From the NCBI GenBank assembly GCA_002841695.1, contig PHAN01000006.1:1-64000 (forward strand): a stretch of 64,000 nucleotides of DNA. The letters are read 5' to 3'. Each line of letters begins with the position of its first letter. Positions within the stretch are counted from its first letter, which is position 1. Below, piece by piece: positions 9,402 to 17,750 of this stretch. The notes under the pieces are model-generated. The model saw only the letters and a program-made list of their open reading frames with translations. It was not told where the DNA came from and did not search any database. The position numbers were made by a program, and so were the translations under genes. This DNA comes from Elusimicrobia bacterium HGW-Elusimicrobia-1 (GTDB lineage: Bacteria > Elusimicrobiota > Endomicrobiia > PHAN01).

Positions 9402-9743
9402 ATGCTAATCGTAAAAGACACCATATCCCGCGACGAACTTAAAAAAATCGCCGCAAAACTCTTCGGCGACATGGTCAAAGCCGTGATCGACATTGACAGG
9501 GGACTCATCGCCGTCGACGCAGAACTCCACTCCGACCTGGAGGCAGTTCTTATAGAAGACGGCTCCCATACGACGGCTTTATGGGGGATAAATCTGTATC
9601 CCGAACTTTCGGGAGAAGATTATCTGGAATTCGACTCGCTCATAAACGTGAAGCCCTCCGTCGCCAACAGGACCAGGGGCGTGGAAGACGAAAAACTCCG
9701 CGAGCGCATAAAAAACATTGTAGCCAAAAGGATAACAGTATGA
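9402..9743 (+). CDS. DUF5674-like small protein
   Basis: The 113-residue protein resembles the DUF5674 family of unknown function. Recognisable parts are the N-terminal IVKDTISRDELKKIA, the central VKAVIDIDRGLIAVDAELH and HTTALWGINLYPE. It has no signal or membrane segment. Its stop overlaps the next start (ATGA), so the two small proteins are probably made together and may interact. The lead is recalled from family appearance; no activity can be assigned. Confidence 0.7.
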   Translation: MLIVKDTISRDELKKIAAKLFGDMVKAVIDIDRGLIAVDAELHSDLEAVLIEDGSHTTALWGINLYPELSGEDYLEFDSLINVKPSVANRTRGVEDEKLRERIKNIVAKRITV

Positions 9744-10072
9744 GCGTCTCGCACAGGGAGCTTTCCGCGGGCCGCTGGCGCTCTATGTCCGTCGTCGAAC
9801 AACTGGCCAATATAGGCGGAGAAATAGGACGGGCCGTCAAATGGCGTCAGAAAAATAACCCTGCGTATTCCGGCAAAGCCGCCGAGCGCGCGCTTGAACT
9901 TATCGATTTCACGCTTGATGACCCAAAAAATATCAAACGCCTTCGTGAAATAGCCCGCTTAAGAGAAGCGGCGGCCGACTATTTTTTCGGCGACAACACA
10001 TGGGGTTCCACGGATAAATCCTGGAGCCGGTATGTCTCGCACTTCGCAACGGCGGCGAGGCGGGCCGGATAG
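9740..10072 (+). CDS. conserved small helical protein, partner of DUF5674-like gene
   Basis: The 110-residue, mostly helical protein contains MSVVEQLANIGGEIGRAV, NPAYSGKAAERALELIDFTL and YFFGDNTWGSTDKSW. I remember similar proteins of unknown function in several uncultivated phyla. The ATG overlaps the previous stop, which argues for translational coupling. Two small co-expressed cytosolic proteins could be a toxin-antitoxin-like or regulatory pair, but nothing in the sequence proves this. Confidence 0.65.
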   Translation: MSVSHRELSAGRWRSMSVVEQLANIGGEIGRAVKWRQKNNPAYSGKAAERALELIDFTLDDPKNIKRLREIARLREAAADYFFGDNTWGSTDKSWSRYVSHFATAARRAG

Positions 10073-10147
10073 AAATTTTTCGCTCGCGCTTTCACTCCGA
10101 TATTGATTTTCTCCGCCGGCGGCGCGGCAAACAAACATAACCGAAAA

Positions 10148-11740
10148 ATGCTTCTTGAAACCCACGCGCACACATCCCGTCACTCGTCGTGCAGCGGGCT
10201 CGGTCCCGCCGAACTCGTGCGCCGCTGCGCCGCAAAAAAACTTCAGGGCGTAATCATCGTCGAACATCATTTCCTCTGGAAAAAACCCGAACTCGAAGAA
10301 TTAAAACGCGACACCGGAATGGAGCGCGGTTTCGTTATACTCGCCGGCCAGGAAATACAAACCGGAATCGGCCACGTTATCGTCATAGGCGCCGGCGAGA
10401 CAATCCGTGCGGGAACGGAAATCGGGACAATAGGAAAACGGTGGCCCGCGGCCGCGCTGATACTGGCTCATCCCTTTCGCGGAGGCAGATTGCCGTCGGA
10501 CGCGCTGCTGCTCGACCGGCGTATGGACGCCGTCGAAATATTCAACACAAATCAGACGATGAAGGAAAACTGCGCCGCGCTGGCGGCATGGCATCGTCTC
10601 AAATTTACGGCCGTCGCCGGCTCCGACGCGCACGCCGCCGCGACGGCGGGTGTCTATCCGACCTTGTTCGACCATCCGGTGTCGTCGGAAAAAGAAGCCG
10701 CCGAAGAAATAAAAAAAGGCAGAACGCGGCCTTTCCACAAGGAAATTCCCAAGGCCGGCGGCAATGTCACGGTAACCGAAATAACCATAGGGACAAAGGG
10801 CGACGACGAAGCCCGCCGCCGCGTGATACTCAGAACCTTCGACGACGAAAAGAAATATCTGCGGGCGCGGCAGGCCGCAAAACTGGCCGAGGCGCTCAGG
10901 GCATCGGGTTTCGCGGAGGGCATTTTCAGGGTACCGGCGGTTATCGAAATACAGGACGCCGAAAAGATAATAATCGAAGAAGGCCAGCGCGGCAAAAATC
11001 TCCGGGACATCGCAGCCAATTCCTCGACGGAAGCGGCACGGAGGGATTTTGAACTTGCGGCGCGATGGCTCGCCCGCCTTCACTCGGCGGACCGCAAAAA
11101 AATCCTGCGCGGCTGCGGCATAAATTCGCCGTCCGACACGCTCGAACGGGAACGAAAAAGATTGCGCGGCTATCTTGATTCGTTCGCCGCCACCGACAAC
11201 CCGATGACGGACGACGCGCGCAAAATCATCTCTGCGGTCGGCGACGCGCAGGAAATACTGCTGGGCGCCGGATCGCAAAAAACGTCGCGGCGGCGCGAAT
11301 ACGCGCTGTGTCACGGAGATTATCATCCCAAAAACATCATCATCGGCCAGGACATCTCTGACGATACCGCGACGCGTTTTATATCCGTCATAGATTTCGG
11401 CAGCGCCTTAGTTCACCTGCCGGCGTTCGACGTGGGATATTTTCTGGCCCAGTCAGAAAACCAGTTTTTCGGCGAGGCGAAAATCCTGCGCAATTTTGTC
11501 GCCCGCGATTTTATCGACGCTTATATTGACGAACTGCCCGCCGGAAAGCGCGCCGCCGCGCGGCGTGAGTTACCGCCGCTGGCCGATTTTTACAAAGCCC
11601 GGGCCAACCTGAGCATTGCGGCATTTCTCATTAAAGTCGGCAAAGGCGAGAGCCCGGAAACCGCCGCCGCCATAAGAAAATCGCTGAAAATTATCCGCCG
11701 GATCGTCGACACAGGCGCGGCGCCCGGAATAAAACTATGA
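10148..11740 (+). CDS. PHP-domain phosphoesterase fused to aminoglycoside-phosphotransferase-like kinase
   Basis: The protein of about 530 residues combines two enzyme folds. Residues 1-220 are a PHP metallo-phosphoesterase with metal ligands in ETHAHTSRHSS, VEHH, AGQEI, LAHPF and GSDAHAA. Residues 230-530 are an APH/choline-kinase-like domain with the catalytic loop CHGDYHPKNIIIG and the metal loop VIDFGSA. Both active sites look complete, so it could both remove and add phosphate on a small molecule; the substrate is unknown. The ATG at 10148 places the HxH motif at the N-terminus as in other PHP proteins. An ATG 45 bases upstream is less likely. The stop overlaps gph (ATGA). Confidence 0.85.
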   Translation: MLLETHAHTSRHSSCSGLGPAELVRRCAAKKLQGVIIVEHHFLWKKPELEELKRDTGMERGFVILAGQEIQTGIGHVIVIGAGETIRAGTEIGTIGKRWPAAALILAHPFRGGRLPSDALLLDRRMDAVEIFNTNQTMKENCAALAAWHRLKFTAVAGSDAHAAATAGVYPTLFDHPVSSEKEAAEEIKKGRTRPFHKEIPKAGGNVTVTEITIGTKGDDEARRRVILRTFDDEKKYLRARQAAKLAEALRASGFAEGIFRVPAVIEIQDAEKIIIEEGQRGKNLRDIAANSSTEAARRDFELAARWLARLHSADRKKILRGCGINSPSDTLERERKRLRGYLDSFAATDNPMTDDARKIISAVGDAQEILLGAGSQKTSRRREYALCHGDYHPKNIIIGQDISDDTATRFISVIDFGSALVHLPAFDVGYFLAQSENQFFGEAKILRNFVARDFIDAYIDELPAGKRAAARRELPPLADFYKARANLSIAAFLIKVGKGESPETAAAIRKSLKIIRRIVDTGAAPGIKL

Positions 11741-12396
11741 TCTCCGCGAGCATCGCGATATTCGACCTCGACGGAACTCTTCTTGACACCCTCGAAGACC
11801 TCACCGATTCCATCAATGAAGCGCTGAAACGGAGGGGACTGCCGGTTCATACTTCGGAAGCCGTAAAATATTTCGTGGGCGACGGCGCCGAAGAATTCGC
11901 CGCGCGTGCCCTGCCGCCCGAGCTTTCCGGCGACGTCGAATATGTAAGACGCGCGGCCGCCGAAACAATGGACGAATATTCGCGCAGGTGGCGCGTTAAA
12001 ACCCGCCCGTACGACGGCGTGCCGGAAATGCTTGCCGGAATCAGGTCGCGCGGAATTAAAACCGCGGTTCTATCCAATAAACCGCACGACTTCACCCTGC
12101 TGACGGCCGAACACTTTTTCGGACGGGAGACGTTCGATATCATACTCGGCGCCGGCGACGACTTCCGGCGAAAGCCCGATCCGGCCGGAATCCGCATAAT
12201 ACTCGAAAAACTGAAAGCCGGTCCGGAAGCGGCTTTTATGCTCGGCGACACAGCCACCGATATGGCGACCGCTGTCGCCGCCGGCGTAAAAGCCATCGGC
12301 GCTCTGTGGGGATTCCGCCTTGCGAAGGAACTCTTAGCCGGCGGCGCGGATATCCTCGTTGAAAAACCCTCCGACGTCGCCGGGCTTTTGCTATAA
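11737..12396 (+). CDS. gph: HAD-family phosphoglycolate phosphatase
   Basis: Predicted to dephosphorylate 2-phosphoglycolate or a similar small phosphate ester. The 219-residue HAD protein has motif I FDLDGTLLDT at about 8-17, motif II SNKPH, and motifs III/IV with FRRKPDP and MLGDTATDM. A helical cap domain lies between. The start overlaps the PHP-kinase stop. Its stop and the next ATG share one base (TAATG), making a continuous translation chain. HAD substrates cannot be read from sequence with certainty. Confidence 0.88.
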   Translation: MISASIAIFDLDGTLLDTLEDLTDSINEALKRRGLPVHTSEAVKYFVGDGAEEFAARALPPELSGDVEYVRRAAAETMDEYSRRWRVKTRPYDGVPEMLAGIRSRGIKTAVLSNKPHDFTLLTAEHFFGRETFDIILGAGDDFRRKPDPAGIRIILEKLKAGPEAAFMLGDTATDMATAVAAGVKAIGALWGFRLAKELLAGGADILVEKPSDVAGLLL

Positions 12397-14066
12397 TGGA
12401 TTTTCGCATGAAAATAAATCCGCGCCGCCACGCCGTCGAATACGCGTACACCGCTCTGGCAGCCGTAACTCTTCTTACGGCTTCATGCGCTCCCCGGCGT
12501 CCCGCCGCGCCCCGCGACGGCAAATCGCCCGCAAGGGATACCTTCGTGCAGGCATTGCTCGGCGACGCGTCGTATCTGAATCCCGTGCTGGCCTCTGACT
12601 CGGCTTCGGGAGCCGTCAACGCGCTGGTCTTCAACGGCCTTATAAAGTATGACCGCGATCTTAATATCGTCGGCGACCTGGCCGAATCGTGGCGCGTATC
12701 CGACGACGGCAAAACCATTGTCTTCCGCCTTAAAAAGAACGCGCTCTGGCACGACGGCGCGCCGTTTACCTCCGGCGACGTCAAATTCACTCACGAAAAA
12801 CTTACCGATCCGCGCACAAAAACGCCTTACGCTTCGGATTACCTGCTGGTGGAATCCCTGCAAACACCCGACGCGCATACCGTAGTGATTCGCTACAAAA
12901 AACCGTTCGCGCCGGCGCTCGAATCGTGGGGTATGGGAATAATCCCCAAACACATTTTCGACGGACGCGACATCAACACGCATCCGGCTAACCGCTCTCC
13001 CGTGGGAACCGGCGCGTTTAAATTTCTGAGCTGGAAATCCGACGAGCGCATAGTCCTTGAGGCCTTCGACCAATGTTTTGAGGGTTCGCCGGGAATCGGC
13101 CGCGTTATATTCAATATCGTGCCCGACCAGTCGGTGCAATTTCTTGAATTACGCAACGATTCGGTGGACTATATGTCTCTTACGCCCGACCAGTACAACG
13201 CCTACGACGTATTCTTCCGACGACACGACAAGTTCCGCTATCCCGCGTTTCAATACACCTATATGGGTTTCAACCTCGAACGGCCGCCTTTCGACGACAT
13301 AAGAGTCCGGCGGGCGATGGCGCACGCCATAGACAAATCCCAAATCATCGACGGAGTTCTTCTGGGGATGGGTCGCGCGGCCACGGGGCCGTTCCCGCCG
13401 CAGTCGTGGTCGTACAATCCGGACGTAAAAGATTTCGAGTATAACCCCGGGAAAGCCAAAGATTTGCTTCGCGAAGCCGGATGGACGGATTCCGACGGAG
13501 ACGGCGTTCTTGACCGCGGCGTATCGAAAAACGGACGGAATCGACGACAGAATTTAGAGTTCACAATTCTTACCAATCAGGGCAACAAAATCCGCTCGAT
13601 GACCGCCGAAATAATTCAGGCGCAACTCGCCGCCACGGGCATAAAGGCCGACATCCGCATAGTCGAATGGTCGGCGTTCATACATCAGTTCATCAACAAA
13701 AAAAACTTCGACGCCGTAATACTCGGCTGGTCGCTGTCGCGCGATCCCGACCAGTACTCGATTTGGCATTCGGCCGAGACCGGCGAAGGAAAATATAATT
13801 TTGTCTCCTACAAAAATCCCCGGACGGATCGTCTTCTGGAGCGCGGCAGAAGCGTGTTCGACAAAAACGAAAGGCGCCGCATCTATCGCAAAATCCACGA
13901 AATAATCCACGCCGACGCGGCCTACATTTTTCTGTATTATCCCGACGCCCTGCCGGTAGTGCATAAAAGATTCAAAGGGCCCCAAGTCGCGCCCGCGGGA
14001 CTCGGATGGAATTTCGTCGAATGGCGCGCCGCCGACGGAAAAATAAAATACTCATCGGGAGAATAG
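12396..14066 (+). CDS. oligopeptide/dipeptide ABC transporter substrate-binding lipoprotein
   Basis: Family 5 extracellular solute-binding protein, 556 residues. The N-terminus is a lipoprotein signal ending in the lipobox LTASC (cysteine near residue 30), so it is anchored on the periplasmic side. The mature part has typical features: LNPVLASDSASGAVNALVFNGL split over the first lobe, then LAESW, DGAPFTSGDVKFT and RRAMAHAIDK. It binds peptides or similar solutes and delivers them to the permease encoded next. A second in-frame ATG lies at 12408. It shares one base with the gph stop. Confidence 0.93.
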   Translation: MDFRMKINPRRHAVEYAYTALAAVTLLTASCAPRRPAAPRDGKSPARDTFVQALLGDASYLNPVLASDSASGAVNALVFNGLIKYDRDLNIVGDLAESWRVSDDGKTIVFRLKKNALWHDGAPFTSGDVKFTHEKLTDPRTKTPYASDYLLVESLQTPDAHTVVIRYKKPFAPALESWGMGIIPKHIFDGRDINTHPANRSPVGTGAFKFLSWKSDERIVLEAFDQCFEGSPGIGRVIFNIVPDQSVQFLELRNDSVDYMSLTPDQYNAYDVFFRRHDKFRYPAFQYTYMGFNLERPPFDDIRVRRAMAHAIDKSQIIDGVLLGMGRAATGPFPPQSWSYNPDVKDFEYNPGKAKDLLREAGWTDSDGDGVLDRGVSKNGRNRRQNLEFTILTNQGNKIRSMTAEIIQAQLAATGIKADIRIVEWSAFIHQFINKKNFDAVILGWSLSRDPDQYSIWHSAETGEGKYNFVSYKNPRTDRLLERGRSVFDKNERRRIYRKIHEIIHADAAYIFLYYPDALPVVHKRFKGPQVAPAGLGWNFVEWRAADGKIKYSSGE

Positions 14067-14116
14067 CGCGGGACATTTCTTCGTAAAAATTCGCAAGAAA
14101 GCGGTTTGACATAAAA

Positions 14117-15112
14117 ATGAAAAAATATTTTCTTCGACGCATCATCAATTCCGCGCCGGTTTTGTTGGGCATAACCATACTCACATTTTTTGTAATGCAG
14201 GCCGCGCCGGGAAAGCCCACGGATTTGGTGGAGTTCAGCGCAAAGGTCTCGGCCGAATCCAGGCAGCGCCTCATCAAACTTTACGAACTCGACCGTCCTT
14301 TGCACATCAGATACATAAAGTGGCTCGGACGGATGGCGCGGCTGGATTTCGGCAACTCTTTCCGCGACGACCGCCCCGCGATAAATAAAATCGCCGAGCG
14401 GCTTCCCGCGACACTGCTGCTCAATCTGCTTTCTCTTTCGGTGATTTTCGCCGCGGGCATAGGACTGGGCGTGCTGTGCGCCGTACGTCACAAAACTTTT
14501 ATGGACAACCTGATAACAACCGTCGTCTTCGTGGGTTATTCGCTGCCCGCCTTCTGGCTGGCTCTTATGGCGATAATATTCTTCGGAATACATCTCGGCA
14601 TTTTGCCGATATCGGGATTGCGCTCCCTCAATTATGAGTTTCTGCCGTGGTGGGGGAAAATATTCGACGTGACAAAACATCTCGTTTTGCCCGTGGCAAT
14701 AACATCTTTCACGGGAGTGGCCGGTCTCACGCGATACGCCAAAAGCGGTATGCTCGACGCGCTTAAATCGGATTACACCCGCTTCGCGCGCGCGAAGGGA
14801 GCGCCGATGAGGGAAGTGGTTTTCGGGCACGCGCTCAAAAACGCTCTTCTTCCCGTCATAACCATAATGGGACTTTCACTGCCGGGCATCATCGGCGGCG
14901 GTTTCATATTTGAAACGATATTCTCTTATCCCGGAATGGGCAGATTGGGATACGAGGCGATAATGTCGCGCGACTATCCGGTAGTTATGGCCATAAGCGT
15001 GATAGTGGCGATACTTACTCTGGCCGGAAATATCATAGCCGACGCCGCCTACGCTTTCGCCGATCCCAGAATCAGATATTCCGACGGAAACGGACGCGGC
15101 CGGAACGACTGA
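14117..15112 (+). CDS. dppB: peptide ABC transporter permease, DppB/OppB type
   Basis: Inner-membrane permease of the peptide importer, 331 residues. It begins with the typical YFLRRIINSAPVLLGITILTF segment (split by the usual N-terminal helix) and continues with further MetI-type membrane helices. The cytoplasmic EAA-like loop TRFARAKGAPMREVVFGHALKN near residue 215-236 contacts the ATPases. The DFGNS motif around 75-80 is characteristic. It follows the binding protein after 50 bases and precedes dppC by seven. Peptide specificity is inferred from the family. Confidence 0.95.
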   Translation: MKKYFLRRIINSAPVLLGITILTFFVMQAAPGKPTDLVEFSAKVSAESRQRLIKLYELDRPLHIRYIKWLGRMARLDFGNSFRDDRPAINKIAERLPATLLLNLLSLSVIFAAGIGLGVLCAVRHKTFMDNLITTVVFVGYSLPAFWLALMAIIFFGIHLGILPISGLRSLNYEFLPWWGKIFDVTKHLVLPVAITSFTGVAGLTRYAKSGMLDALKSDYTRFARAKGAPMREVVFGHALKNALLPVITIMGLSLPGIIGGGFIFETIFSYPGMGRLGYEAIMSRDYPVVMAISVIVAILTLAGNIIADAAYAFADPRIRYSDGNGRGRND

Positions 15113-15119
15113 ACATATT

Positions 15120-15947
15120 ATGCTTCGTTATTATTTAGAAAGGTTCAAGCGTAACAAACGCGCGATCGCGGGACTTGTCGCTATCGGCGTAATTTTTATT
15201 CTGGGAGCCGCCGCGCCTTTTGCGGCTCCGCGCCCGCCCGGCGAGCAGAACCTTGCCGGACGACTCGCGCCGCCTTCGCGGTCGGCGCTTTTGGGCACGG
15301 ACGATCTCGGCAGAGACGTGCTCTCAAGAATGCTTTATTCCATCAGGGTGTCTTTCGCCGTGGGAATCGCGGCCGCCGGAATATCTGTCGTCATAGGAAC
15401 ATTCATAGGAATACTCAGCGGCTATTTCGGAGGCAAAACCGACGAGGCGATTATGCGGTTCGTCGACGTAATGCTGTGTTTTCCGACGTTCTTTTTGATA
15501 CTTATGGTCATCGCTTTTCTTGAGCCCGGAATTACCACGGTAATGGCCATTATAGGTCTTACGTCGTGGATGGGCCTTGCGCGACTCGTGCGCGCGGAAG
15601 TTATGTCGATTAAAGAACGCGAGTTCGTTCTGGCGGCCCGTCTTTTGGGACTTAAAAAGCGGCGGATTTTTTTCGTTCACATACTTCCCAATGTCATATC
15701 GCCGGTTTTGGTATCGGCCACTATGAGCGTGGGAGCGGCGATTCTTGTCGAGTCGGGGTTGTCGTTTCTCGGTCTGGGCGTGATGCCTCCGACTCCATCG
15801 TGGGGCCAGATGATATCGTCGGGAAAAGATTACATACACATAGCGTGGTGGCTGTCGCTTTTTCCCGGGCTGGCCATACTCGCCACCGTGTTGTCGTTTA
15901 ACACTCTGAGCGAAGGCCTCAGGGACGTGTTCGATCCCAAATTATGA
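15120..15947 (+). CDS. dppC: peptide ABC transporter permease, DppC/OppC type
   Basis: Second inner-membrane permease of the importer, 275 residues. It has the short N-terminal domain with one membrane helix, the conserved HLLGTDDLGRDVLSR-like stretch (LLGTDDLGRDVLSRMLYSIR at about 57-76) and the EAA loop EREFVLAARLLGLKKRRIFFVHILPN. Several membrane segments follow the MetI pattern. The stop overlaps the dppD start by ATGA. The full gene order substrate protein, B, C, D, F makes the assignment firm. Confidence 0.95.
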   Translation: MLRYYLERFKRNKRAIAGLVAIGVIFILGAAAPFAAPRPPGEQNLAGRLAPPSRSALLGTDDLGRDVLSRMLYSIRVSFAVGIAAAGISVVIGTFIGILSGYFGGKTDEAIMRFVDVMLCFPTFFLILMVIAFLEPGITTVMAIIGLTSWMGLARLVRAEVMSIKEREFVLAARLLGLKKRRIFFVHILPNVISPVLVSATMSVGAAILVESGLSFLGLGVMPPTPSWGQMISSGKDYIHIAWWLSLFPGLAILATVLSFNTLSEGLRDVFDPKL

Positions 15948-16966
15948 AACCCGAAAATATTCTTGAAGTCCGGAATCTAAGCGTCGGATATTTCCTCGAC
16001 GAGGGAATAGCCCCGGCCGTCGCCGGAGTATCGTTCGACATAGCCAAAGGCGCGGCCACGGCTTTAATAGGCGAATCGGGTTCCGGAAAGACGACCGTCG
16101 CAAACGCGATTATGGGATTGATAATGCCGTGGGAGGGCCGCATCGCCGGAGGAACCTCGCGATTCGCCTTCCCCGACGGCGAAATCACGGAAACCGCCGT
16201 GGAAAAACGCAAACGCGCAAGAGGCGGAATATCTCTGGTGCCGCAGGACGCCGCGGCGGCTCTCGATCCGGTAATGCGGATATACCCGCAGATCGCCGAG
16301 GCGGTGAGATACTCCGCGGATACCGTCGAAGCCGGCGCGTTGAGCCGCCAAGACATCCGGCGAAAAGTTCTTGACGCGGCCCGTCTGGCCAAATTTCCCG
16401 AAGACGCCCTCGACGCCTATCCCCACCAGATTTCCGGCGGACAGAAACAGCGCGCCGTGATAGCCTCGGCGCTGGCCGGCGAGCCGTCGCTGATAATCGC
16501 CGACGAGCCAACGTCGGGACTGGACGCCGCCGTGGCCGGCGAAATTCTTTCGACTCTCTCAGATCTCAAAAACTCCCGGAGATTATCGCTCCTTATGATA
16601 ACACACGACATCCGCGCGGCCGCGGCGCTCTGCGACGAAGCCGTAATAATGTACGCCGGCAGAGTTTGCGAACGCGCAGCGCTAAAAAGTATAATCCACG
16701 CGCCGAAACATCCTTACTCCGCGGGACTGATGAACGCCGTTCTTTCCGTCTCAAAACTGACCGAAGGAGTCGCGCCCGTGGAAGGTTCTCCGCCGTCGGC
16801 CGGAGACCTCGCGAAAAGTTCCGGTTGCCGCTTCGCTCCGAGGTGTCCTTACGGAATGAATATCTGCGAAGCGTCCGAACCGCCGATGTTCAAGACGCCG
16901 GACGGAGAGGCCGCCTGCTTTCTTTTTGGGCGGAATCCGGATGTTTCCGACGACACAAAAGTATGA
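15944..16966 (+). CDS. dppD: peptide ABC transporter ATPase, DppD/OppD type
   Basis: First nucleotide-binding subunit of the peptide importer, 340 residues. Walker A is GESGSGKTTVANAI near residue 40-53, the signature is HQISGGQKQRAVIA and Walker B is SLIIADEPTSGLD. The C-terminal extension typical of OppD/DppD contains a cysteine cluster (CRFAPRCPYGMNIC) that in relatives can hold an iron-sulfur cluster. Start and stop both overlap neighbouring genes by ATGA. Confidence 0.95.
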   Translation: MKPENILEVRNLSVGYFLDEGIAPAVAGVSFDIAKGAATALIGESGSGKTTVANAIMGLIMPWEGRIAGGTSRFAFPDGEITETAVEKRKRARGGISLVPQDAAAALDPVMRIYPQIAEAVRYSADTVEAGALSRQDIRRKVLDAARLAKFPEDALDAYPHQISGGQKQRAVIASALAGEPSLIIADEPTSGLDAAVAGEILSTLSDLKNSRRLSLLMITHDIRAAAALCDEAVIMYAGRVCERAALKSIIHAPKHPYSAGLMNAVLSVSKLTEGVAPVEGSPPSAGDLAKSSGCRFAPRCPYGMNICEASEPPMFKTPDGEAACFLFGRNPDVSDDTKV

Positions 16967-17736
16967 ATACTTCAGTCATAGAAGCCGTAAATATCGTAAA
17001 ATCTTTTCCGTCATCCGGCGCATTCGGCAGAAGCGTCGCGATAGAAGCGCTTAAAGGCGTATCGTTTTCCGTAAACAGAGGCCGCGCTCTCGGAATACTG
17101 GGCGAATCCGGATCGGGCAAGACGACTCTGGCTCAGATACTCTGCGGACTTCAAAAGGCCGACGGCGGCAGAATTCTCATCGACGGTATCGACAGAGCGG
17201 ATATTGCCGCCGCCGGAATGCCGCGCAAAATTCAGATGGTGTTTCAAAATCCCTACGCGTCGCTGAACCCCAAGCTTTCCGTGGGCATGCAGATAAACGA
17301 GGCGTTGAATGCCTCCGCCCCGAAGCGCGGCGCATGGCGGCGCGGGGCCGTCGAATTGATGCGGCTGGTGGGTCTCGACGGAGAATTCCTCGGCCGTTTT
17401 CCGCACCAGCTTTCCGGCGGTCAGCGTCAGAGAGTGGCTATAGCAAGGGCTCTTGCGCCGGAGCCGGAAATACTTGTGGCCGACGAAGCGGTTTCGTCGC
17501 TGGACGTTTCCGTGCAGGCGCAGATACTCAATCTTTTTAGATTGCTCAGACGTGAAACCGGCGTCACCATAATATTCATATCTCACGACGCGCTGGCCGC
17601 CGCTTATGTGTCCGACGACCTCATAGTCATGAAAGACGGCGCCATCGTCGAAAGCGGCGTTGCGGCGGCAATACTTGAAAAACCCGAAAGCGAATATGCC
17701 GCTCTGCTCGTATCGGCGGCAAAAACTTTGCATTGA
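16963..17736 (+). CDS. dppF: peptide ABC transporter ATPase, DppF/OppF type
   Basis: Second nucleotide-binding subunit, 257 residues from the ATG at 16963, which overlaps the dppD stop by ATGA. Walker A is GESGSGKTTLAQIL, the Q-loop reads QMVFQNPYASLNPK, the signature is HQLSGGQRQRVAIARAL and Walker B is ILVADEAVSSLD. The cysteine-containing C-terminal tail of many OppF proteins is missing, so this is the short form. The frame is open far upstream but that part lies inside dppD and reads as arginine-rich shadow. Confidence 0.94.
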   Translation: MNTSVIEAVNIVKSFPSSGAFGRSVAIEALKGVSFSVNRGRALGILGESGSGKTTLAQILCGLQKADGGRILIDGIDRADIAAAGMPRKIQMVFQNPYASLNPKLSVGMQINEALNASAPKRGAWRRGAVELMRLVGLDGEFLGRFPHQLSGGQRQRVAIARALAPEPEILVADEAVSSLDVSVQAQILNLFRLLRRETGVTIIFISHDALAAAYVSDDLIVMKDGAIVESGVAAAILEKPESEYAALLVSAAKTLH

Positions 17737-17750
17737 ACGGAGGGGATAAT

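Noticed and set aside
10301-11326. Long leftward open frame opposite the PHP-kinase gene
   Set aside because: It is a high-GC antisense shadow with no domain, rich in Arg, Phe and Val, and is wholly inside a gene with two clear enzyme domains.
16666-16962. Possible 99-residue N-terminal extension of dppF
   Set aside because: The region lies inside dppD in another frame, is arginine-rich, and the ATGA-coupled ATG at 16963 starts exactly before the conserved ATPase fold.
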